This document shows positions 54,901-64,000 of a stretch of DNA of 64,000 bases, piece after piece (positions within the stretch are counted from its first letter, which is position 1; every line of letters starts with the position of its first letter). Source of the DNA: Bedellia somnulentella. Lineage: Eukaryota > Arthropoda > Insecta > Lepidoptera > Bedelliidae. The notes under the pieces are model-generated. The model was not told the origin of the DNA. It did no database searches and saw only the letters and a list, made by a program, of their open reading frames with translations. The DNA is taken from positions 17,220,875-17,284,874 of the forward strand of contig OY755170.1 of assembly GCA_963576735.1 (NCBI GenBank). Reading direction: 5' to 3'. The translations under genes and the position numbers were made by a program.

Positions 54901-57900
54901 TTATAACAAAATTAACCACTGTTGGTTTTTTTTCCTGGTTTGTAACAAACAAAAAGAACTTTTTTCATGTTCTGAGAACTAGATATGTATATAAGGCTCG
55001 TGCCTTATGTTCGACCTCCGAGCAGACGGTTTGCACAATGGACCACGCTCCCCGTCGTAATACACTGCGAATTAGCAGTACATACTCTACCTGAAATGTT
55101 TTATTCTATAACGACATCTTTACTAAGTTCGAATGACTAATACATTTTAGTGGTGTACTATCTGCACCAAACGTGCGCATTTCAAGTGATGTGTAACATA
55201 TAAGTTTGAATGCAACTTAGCTTCAACAATCATAGTTCATAACGTTCCTACAAGATTGCGCTGAAACATTGGTTTCATTAGGACGGAAAATAAATTTGTG
55301 TAGTAAAGTGTGGATTGACACAAGTATGTCCTTAAAATAATAATAATAATAAATTTGAAATTAAAAGTTGACAATAGATGATTTTCCATCTGCCAGTTAA
55401 GATTGAGTCATCGAAGTAAATTTTCGTATAGTAAAACCTTAAACTTCATTGAAGCTTATCTTAAATTAAAGGCACACACTAACCTCGATTACCCTAGAGT
55501 CACATAATCAACGCTATATTAATTCACTACTTTTATAATCGAAAGTTTGATGTTTGCACAATGGAACACGCTCCCCGTCGTAATACACTGCGAATTAGCA
55601 GTACATACTCTTCCTGAAATGTTTTATTCTATAACGACATATTTACTAAGTTCGAATGACTAATACACTATAGTGGTGTACTATCTGCACCAAACGTGCG
55701 CATTTCAAGTGATGTGTTACATATAAGTTTGAATTCAACTTAGCTTCAAACAATCATAGTTCATAACGTTCCTACAAGATTGCGCTGAAACATTGGTTTC
55801 ATTAGGACGGAAAATAAATTTGTGTATTAAAGTGGATTGACACAAGTATGCCCTAAAAATAACTTAAATGCCTTTTTTCCTTACTTCTTAATCCACAAAT
55901 GTGAAAATAAGACTTAAAGTTTCTAGATACTTCAATGAGATAAAATCCCAACTAACTTTATAATCTAATTCAACTACTTAAAGACATTCTTTCAGCAAAG
56001 AAGGCTATGTCTATGCCTATGTTTTTCCTCGAAATTATTTTACCGTTCTATTAAATTTCGTAAAAATAAGTTCGGTGGTTTAGACGGGGCAGACAGAGTT
56101 ACTTTCGCATTTCTGATATGAGTGCGGGAGTCCGGATTTGAAATTAAGAGGTGACAATAGATGATTTTCCATCCTCCAGTTAAGATTGAGTCATCGAAGT
56201 AAATTTTCGTATAGTAAAACCTTAAAATTCATTGAGGCTTATCTTAAATTAAAGGCACACACTAACCTCGATAACCCTAGAGTAACATAAACAACGCTAT
56301 ATAAACTTACTACTTTTATAATCGAAAGTTTGATGTTTGTCGATGTAAAATAAAGAAAAAAAGAAAAAGAAAGAAAAGAAGATGTTTATTCGCCATTTGC
56401 GGCACAAAAAAAAACATATAAAATTAATAAAATTACTAAGTTAAATATAAAAGTAAGCAAAAACTAACACAATAAAAATTACATTATAACAAAATTAAAC
56501 ACTGTTGGTTTTTTTCCTGGTTTGTAACAAACAAAAAGAACGTTTTTCATGTTCTGAGAACTAGACATGTATATAAGGCTCTTGCCTTATGTTTGACCTC
56601 CGAGCAGACGGTTTGCACAATGGACCACGCTCCCCGTCGTAATACACTGCGAATAAGCAGTACATACTCTTCCTGAAATGTTTTATTCTATAACGACATC
56701 TTTACTAAGTTCGAATGACTAATACATTTTAGTGGTGTACTATCTGCACCAAACGTGCGCATTTCAAGTGATGTGTAACATATAAGTTTGAATTTATCTT
56801 AGCTTCAAACAATCATAGTTCATAACATTCCTACAAGATTGCGCTGAAACATTGGTTTCATTAGAACGGAAAATATATTTGTGTAGTAAAGTGGATTGAC
56901 ACAAGTATGTCCTCAAAATAACCTATATGCCTTTTTTCCTTACTTCTTAATCCACAAATGTGAAAATAAGACTTAAAATTTCTAGATCCTTCAATGAAAA
57001 AAATCCCAACTAACTTTATAATCTAATTCAACTACTTTTAGATCTTCTTTCAGCAAAGAAAGCTATGTCTATGCCTATGTTTTTCCTCGAAATTATTTTA
57101 CCGTTCTATTAAATTTCATGAAAGTAAGTTTAGTGGTTTAGACGAGGCAGACAGAGTTACTTTCGCATTTATGATATGAGTACTGGAGTCTGGATTTGAA
57201 ATTAAAAGGTGACAATAGATGATTTTCCATCTGCCAGTTAAGATTGAGTCATCGAAGTAAATTTTCGTATAGTAAAACCTTAAACTTCATTGAAGCTTAT
57301 CTTAAATTAAAGGCACACACTAACCTCGATAACCCTAGAGTCACATAATCAACGCTATATTAATTCACTACTTTTATAATCGAAAGTTTGATGTTTGTCG
57401 ATGTAAAATAAAGAAAAAAAGAAAAAGAAAGAAAAGAAGATGTTTATTCGCCATTTGCGGCACAAAAAAAAACATATAAAATTTATAAAATAACTAAGTT
57501 AAATATAAAAGTAAGCTAAAAACTAACACAATAAAAATAACATTATAACAAAATTAAACACTGTTCGTTTTTTTCCTGCTTTGTAACAAACAAAAAGAAC
57601 GTTTTTCATGTTCTGAGAACTAGATATGTATATAAGGCTCTTGCCTTATGTTCGACCTCCGAGCAGACGGTTTGCACAATGGACCACGCTCCCCGTCGTA
57701 ATACACGGCGAATAAGCAAAACATACTCTTCCTAAAAGATGTGGCTTCAAATCTTGTAAATAAACTTCTCTTATTGTTAATTAAAAAAATTGGCTTATCA
57801 CAGAAATAAACCCAAAATAATATACTAACCCCCCAAAAATTTTATATTATATATTTTAAATGTATTTTTCGTTTACGACATCTTTACTAAGTTCGAATGA

Positions 57901-58732
57901 CTAATACACTTTAGTAGTGTACTATCTGCACCAAACGTGCGCATTTCAAGTGATGTGTAACATATAAGTTTGAATTTAACTTAGCTTCAAACAATCATAG
58001 TTCATATCGTTCCTACAAGATTGCACTGAAACATTGGTTTCATTAGGACGGAAAATAAATTTGTGTAGTAAAGTGGATTGACACAAGTATGCCCTAAAAA
58101 TAACTTAAATGCCTTTTTTCCTTACTTCTTAATCCACAAATGTGAAAATATGACTTAAAGTTTCTAGATACTTCAATGAGAAAAATCCCAACTAACTTTA
58201 TAATCTAATTCAACTACTTTAAGACCTTCTTTAAGCAAAAAAGGCTATGTCTTTGCCTATGTTTTTCTTCGAAATTATTTTACCGTATTAAATTTCATGA
58301 AAATAAGTTTAGTGGTTTAGACGGGGCAGACAAAGTTACTTTTACATTAATGATATAAGTACGGGAGTTCGGATTTGAAATTAAAAGTTGACAATAGATG
58401 ATTTTCCATCCTCCAGTAAAGATTGAGTCATCGAAGTAAATTTTCGTATAGAAAAACCTTAAAATACATTGAAGCTGATCTTAAATAAAAGGCACACACT
58501 AACCTCGATAACCCTAGAGTAACATAAACAACGCTATATCAACTCACTACTTTTATAATCGAAAGTTTGATGTTTGTCGATGTAAAATAAAGAAAAAAAG
58601 AAAAAGAAAGAAAAGAAGATGTTTATTCGCCATTTGCGGCACAAAAAAAAACATATAAAATTTATAAAATTACTAAGTTAAATATAAAAGTAAGCTAAAA
58701 ATTAACACAATAAAAATAACATTATAACAAAA

Positions 58733-60868
58733 CTAGCTTTTTGCCCCGCGACTTCGTCCGCGTGGACTTCATTTTTTGCATCCAGTTTACATAATACCAA
58801 AATACCGAAACACTATCTCAACTTCTGTTTTTTATATTTATAATCCCGCGGGCATTGTAAATGACATAAAGGACATTGAGGCTTTTTAAGTGATTGTTGG
58901 GCGATGCAGTTTGTGACCCATCACTAACAACCTTTATTAACCTATCTTTTATCAATATATTTCCAAAATTGGATGAAGAATCTCCGAAGCTATGGCTACC
59001 CTTTTATGGAATTTATGGTTGTTAGCATATTTTCATGAATGATTGATAGATGGATTTCATAAATTCAATCGCACCAAGTTTTATTATAAAATGTAAAAAA
59101 ACTCTATATTAACTTTCATTTGCTATATCAACCCGTTAGGGGTTGAGTTCCAAAAATTCCTTTTTAATTGTTCATAAGAATCATGAAACAAATATACCAA
59201 GTTTTTATGTTCAGAAATGAGAATATCTTTAGTACGAGTAAGTACAGATACGGATAGTAGTTTGGCGCTGCGGCGACGGCCCGGTGCTGCCCCTTACACT
59301 GACCGTTGGTGATAGTGGGAGAGCTTGCAGCGATTGCTCGGCAATATAGGGATGATTAGTGGTGGATCTCCTTCCAAAATAATCGCTAAATTGAAGGGAT
59401 AGTGCTTGTTATTATTATATATAGTGTTATTTTAAGCTAACAAAACATTTTTTTACAAAAAGCTTGAATTACCTGAGATACGAACCCGGGACGATTGATT
59501 CATAATAGTTCTAATTAAATATTCATAGTAGTTAGTTATACCGCTACGCCACGGCGACGTTACCGGGGCGGTGTCAAATTTTTATTACGCTTTATTTCAT
59601 ATTAGTCTTACTATTGATAAACAAATTTGTCATTTAAATTGATGAAACCCCTTCATCTTTCCAAAATGAACATTAACAAAGTGTCTGATGTGAATTCCAT
59701 CGATGATAAAAATAATCGCTGCAATATTTTGAGCCATATATTATGAGTTAAGGTTTTTTGATGTTCCTATGAGAACTCTTGCGGATTCTTTAGTTTCAGG
59801 GAATCGTCGTCGTTTCATTTAGCTTCTAAATTTACATGTTAATATTCGTTTGCAATATAAGTAGATGTAAAAAAAAATGTATACGATAAAAAAATAGTAC
59901 ATCATCCCTCGGGAGTTCCTTATTTTCGGGTATCCATTACCGTACCATTAAGCTTCTAAATTTTGTTTTTATATTAGTTTACAATATTTTACGTTGTTTT
60001 AAACGATGCACAGCGCCATCTCCAATGCATTTAGTAAGCAAACAATATTTTTGATTTCCCATGGGAACATATTTTTTCTGGGATAAAAAGTACCCTATTA
60101 TTTAATTTAGACTTCTAACTACACGTCTGAAAAAATTCAAAGCAATCGGTTCAGTATTTACGGCGTGAAAGCGGAACAAACAAACAAACAAACAAACTCA
60201 CTTTCCCATTTATAATATTAGTATGGAAGTATGGATTAGTATGGATATGGATTAGTCTTACTATTGATAAACAAATTTGTCATTTAAATTGATGAAACCC
60301 CTTCATCTTTCCAAAATGAACATTAAAAAAGTGTCTGATGTGAATTCCATCGATGATAAAAATAATCGCTGCAATATTTTGAGCCATATATGAGTTAAGG
60401 TTTTTTGATGTTCCTATGAGAACTCTTGCGGATTCCTTAGTTTCAAGGAATCGTCGTCGTTTTATTTAGCTTCTAAATTTACATGTTAATATTCGTTTGC
60501 AATATAAGTAGATGTAAAAAAAAATGTATACGATAAAAAAATAGTACATCATCCCTCGGGAGTTCCTTATTTTCGGGGATCCATTACCGTACCATTAAGC
60601 TTCTAAATTTTGATTTTTATATTAGTTTACAATATTTTACGTTGTTTTAAACGATGCACAGCGCCATCTCCAATGCATTTAGTAAGCAAACAATATTTTT
60701 GATTTCCCATGGGAACATATTTTTTCCGGGATAAAAAGTACCCTATTATTTAATTTAGACTTCTAACTACACGTCTGAAAAAATTCAAAGCAATAGGTTC
60801 AGTATTTACGGCGTGAAAGCGGAACAAACAAACAAACAAACTCACTTTTCCATTTATAATATTAGTAT
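58733..60868 (+). repeat. Family F composite repeat, copy 2, with an internal 0.63-kb duplication
   Basis: It starts ACTAGCTTTTTGCCCCGCGA after satellite AACAAA and ends ATTAGTATGG before satellite ATTAAACACTG. It contains a family A segment, the AATGAGAATATC block, a minus-strand tRNA-like module (59480-59575) and two tandem copies of a 0.63-kb segment (59601-60227, 60251-60870) with few differences. Confidence 0.82.
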
Positions 60869-63800
60869 GGATTAAACACTGTTGGTTTTTTTCCTGGTTT
60901 GTAACAAACAAAAAGAACGTTTTTCATGTTCTGAGAACTAGATATGTATATAATATTATGTTCGACCTCCGAGCAGACGGTTTGCACAATGGACCACGCT
61001 CCCCGTCGTAATACACTGCGAATTAGCAGTATATACTCTTCCTGAAATGTTTTATTCTATAACGACATCTTTACTAAGTTCGAATGACTAATACACTTTA
61101 GTGGTGTACTATCTGCACCAAACGAGCGCATTTCAAGTGATGTGTAACATATAAGTTTGAATTCAACTTAGCTTCAAACAATCATAGTTCATTACGTTCC
61201 TACTAGATTGCGCTGAAACATTGGTTTCATTAGGACGGAAAATAAATTTGTGTATTAAAGTGGATTGACACAAGTATGTCCTAAAAATAACATTAATGCC
61301 TATTTTCCTTACTTCTTAATCCACAAATGTGAAAATAAGACTTAAAGTTTCTAGATACTTCAAGAAAAGATCCCAACTAACTTTATAATCTAATTCAACT
61401 ACTATAAGACATTCTTTCAGTAATGAAAGCTATGTTTATGCCTATGTTTTACATAGAAATTATTTTACCATTCTATTAAATTTCATGAAAATAAGTTAAG
61501 TGGTTAAGACGGGGCAAACAGAGTTACTTTCGCATTTATGATATGAGTACTGGAGTCTAGATTTGAAATTAAGAGGTGACAATAGATGATTTTCCATCCT
61601 CCAGTTAAGATTGAGTCATCGAAGTAAATTTTCGTATAGTAAAACCTTAAACTTCATTGAAGCTTATCTTAAATTAAAGGCACACACTAACCTCGATAAC
61701 CATAGAGTCACATAATCAACGCTATATAAACTTACTACTTTTATAATCGAAAGTTTGATGTTTGTCGATGTAAAATAAAGAAAAAAAAAAAAGAAAGAAA
61801 AGAAGATGTTTATTCGCCATTTGCGGCACAAAAAAAAACATATAAAATTTATAAAATTACTAAGTTAAATAAAAAAGTAAGCTAAAAACTAACACAGTAA
61901 AAATAACATTATAACAAAATTAAACACTGTTGGTTTTTTTCCTGGTTTGTAACAAACAAAAAGAACGTTTTTCATGTTCTGAGAACTAGATATGTATATA
62001 AGGCTCTTGCCTTATGTTCGACCTCCGAGCAGACGGTTTGCACAATGGAACACGCTCCCCGTCGTAATACACTGCGAATTAGCAGTACATACTCTTCCTG
62101 AAATGTTTTATTCTATAAGGACATCTTTACTAAGTTCGAATGACTAATACATTTTAGTGGTGTACTATCTGCACCAAACGTGCGCATTTCAAGTGATGTG
62201 TAACATATAAGTTTGAATTTATCTTAGCTTCAAACAATCATAGTTCATAACATTCCTACAAGATTGCGCTGAAACATTGGTTTCATTAGGACGGAAAATA
62301 AATTTGTGTAGTAAAGTGGATTGACACAAGTATGTCCTAAAAATAACTTATATGCCTTTTTTCCTTACTTCTTAATCCACAAATATGAAAATAAGACTTA
62401 AAGTTTCTAGATCCTTCAATGAAAAAAATCCCAACTAACTTTATAATCTAATTCAACTACTTTATTATCTTCTTTCAGCAAAGAAAGCTACGTCTATGCC
62501 TATGTTTTTCCTCGAAATTATTTTACCGTTCTATTAAATTTCATGAAAGTAAGTTTAGTGGTTTAGACGAGGCAGACAGAGTTACTTTCGCATTTATGAT
62601 ATGAGTACTGGAGTCTGGATTTGAAATTAAAAGGTGACAATAGATGATTTTCCATCTGCCAGTTAAGATTGAGTCATCGAAGTAAATTTTCGTATAGTAA
62701 AACCTTAAACTTCATTGAAGCTTATCTTAAATTAAAGGCACACACTAACCTCGATAACCCTAGAGTCACATAATCAACGCTATATTAATTCCCTACTTTT
62801 ATAATCGAAAGTTTGATGTTCGTCGATGTAAAATAAAGAAAAAAAGAAAAAGAAAGAAAAGAAGATGTTTATTCGCCATTTGCGGCACAAAAAAAAACAT
62901 ATAAAATTAATAAAATTACTAAGTTAAATATAAAAGTAATCTAAAAAATAACAAAATAAAAATAACATTATAACAAAATTAAACACCGTTGGTATTTTTC
63001 CTGGTTTGTAACAAACAAAAAGAATGTTTTTCATGTTCTGAGAACTAGATATGTATATAAGGCTCTTGCCTTATGTTCGGCCTCCGAGCAGACGGTTTGC
63101 ACAATGGACCACGCTGTCCGTCGTAATACACTGCGAATAAGCAGTTCATACTCTTCCTAAAATGTTTTTTTCGTTAACGACATCTTTACTAACTTCGAAT
63201 GACTAATACACTTTAGTGGTGTACTATCTGTACCAAACGTGAGCATTTCAAGTGATGTGTAACATATAAGTTTGAATTCAACTTAGCCTCAAACAATCAT
63301 AGTTCATAACGTTCCTACAAGATTGCGCTAAAACATTGGTTTCATTAGGACGGAAAATAAATTTGTGTAGTAAAGTGGATGACACAAATATGCCCTATAA
63401 AAAAATTAAATGCCTTTTTTCCTTACGTCTTAATCCACAAATGTGAAAATAAGACTTAAAGTTTCCAGATACTTCAATGAGAGAAAATCCCAACTAACTT
63501 TATAATCTAATTCAACTACTTTAAGACATTCTTTCAGCAATGAAGGCTATGTCTTTGCCTATGTTTTTCCTCGAAATTATTTTACCGTTCTATTAAATTT
63601 CATGAAAATAAGTTCGGTGGTTTAGACGGGGCAGTCAGAGTTACTTTCACATTTATGATATGAGTACGGGAGTCCGGATTTGAAATGAAGCGGTGACAAT
63701 AGATGATTTTCCATCCTCCAATTAAGATTGAGTCATCGAAGTAAATTTTAACATAACATAACATATAAGTTTGAATTCAACTTAGCTTCAAACAATCATA

Positions 63801-64000
63801 GTTCATAACGTTCCTACAAGATTGCGCTGAAACATTGGTTTCATTAGGACGGAAAATAAATTCGTGTAGTAAAGTGGATGACACAAGTTTGCCCTATAAA
63901 AAAATTAAATGCCTTTTTTCCTTACTTCTTAATCCACAAATGTGAAAATAAGACTTAAAGTTTCTAGATACTTCAATGAGAAAAAATCCCAACTAACTTT

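Larger units (their letters stand above)
50430..64000 (+). repeat. Tandem satellite array, monomer about 1058 bp
   Basis: The word GACCTCCGAGCAGACGG recurs at 51443, 52895, 53955, 55013, 56595, 57654, 60964, 62020 and (one change) 63079. Uninterrupted steps are 1056-1060 bp. Larger steps are explained by the tRNA palindrome insertion plus a long-form monomer (51443-52895), a partial extra monomer (55340-56595) and the family F insertion (57654-60964). Monomers differ by a few percent. The array also includes 46616-46655 beyond the Copia insertion, and continues past the window end. Confidence 0.95.

Noticed and set aside
40987..64000. Search for dynein stalk, AAA5 or AAA6 exons
   Set aside because: I found none of the expected motifs in any frame; only mobile elements and satellite are present.

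Overview
The window is nuclear DNA of an insect, most likely a moth or butterfly. It is AT-rich, its genes have many small exons with GT-AG introns, and it is dense in tRNA-derived SINEs, LINEs, mariner/MITE relics and a short CCTAA (insect telomere-type) tract. The order assignment is inference from repeat style; no marker gene proves it.

Bases 1-40986 (+ strand) carry one host gene: an axonemal inner-arm dynein heavy chain of the DNAH6 type (Drosophila Dhc16F-like). I traced 37 exons by splice sites and codon phase. All phases join, giving 7104 nt (2368 codons) from the N-terminal tail through linker, AAA1, AAA2, AAA3 and most of AAA4. The first exons, and the stalk, microtubule-binding domain, AAA5, AAA6 and C-terminus, lie outside the window. 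If the gene is intact, the intron after the last exon is over 23 kb.

The introns hold the rest. Intron 1 has a dead mariner. Introns 4-16 hold a recurrent (TATG)-tailed SINE-like repeat (family A), a 775-bp MITE, a C-rich/CCTAA block and two long mosaic repeats (E, F). Intron 17 holds two extra copies of the AAA1 Walker A exon. The 12.5-kb intron 28 splits AAA3 and is a nest: a BEL/Pao retrotransposon sits in the (GATA/TATC)n tail of a 5'-truncated LINE, beside a perfect-looking 1.69-kb tandem duplication. Intron 33 starts with 17 copies of a 36-bp unit that repeats the exon 33 splice donor. Intron 35 begins with GC rather than GT.

After 40986 come a CR1/Jockey-group LINE with two open ORFs (41646-45639), a SINE, a broken Copia element (46656-50426) inserted into satellite DNA, and a tandem array of a ~1058-bp satellite monomer running off the window end. 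Inside the array are a palindromic tRNA-derived insertion with a 14-bp target duplication and a 2.1-kb composite repeat.

The host gene encodes a motor for sperm or ciliary axonemes. Everything else is mobile or satellite DNA enlarging its introns, which recalls the satellite-filled giant introns of the Drosophila Y-linked dynein genes.
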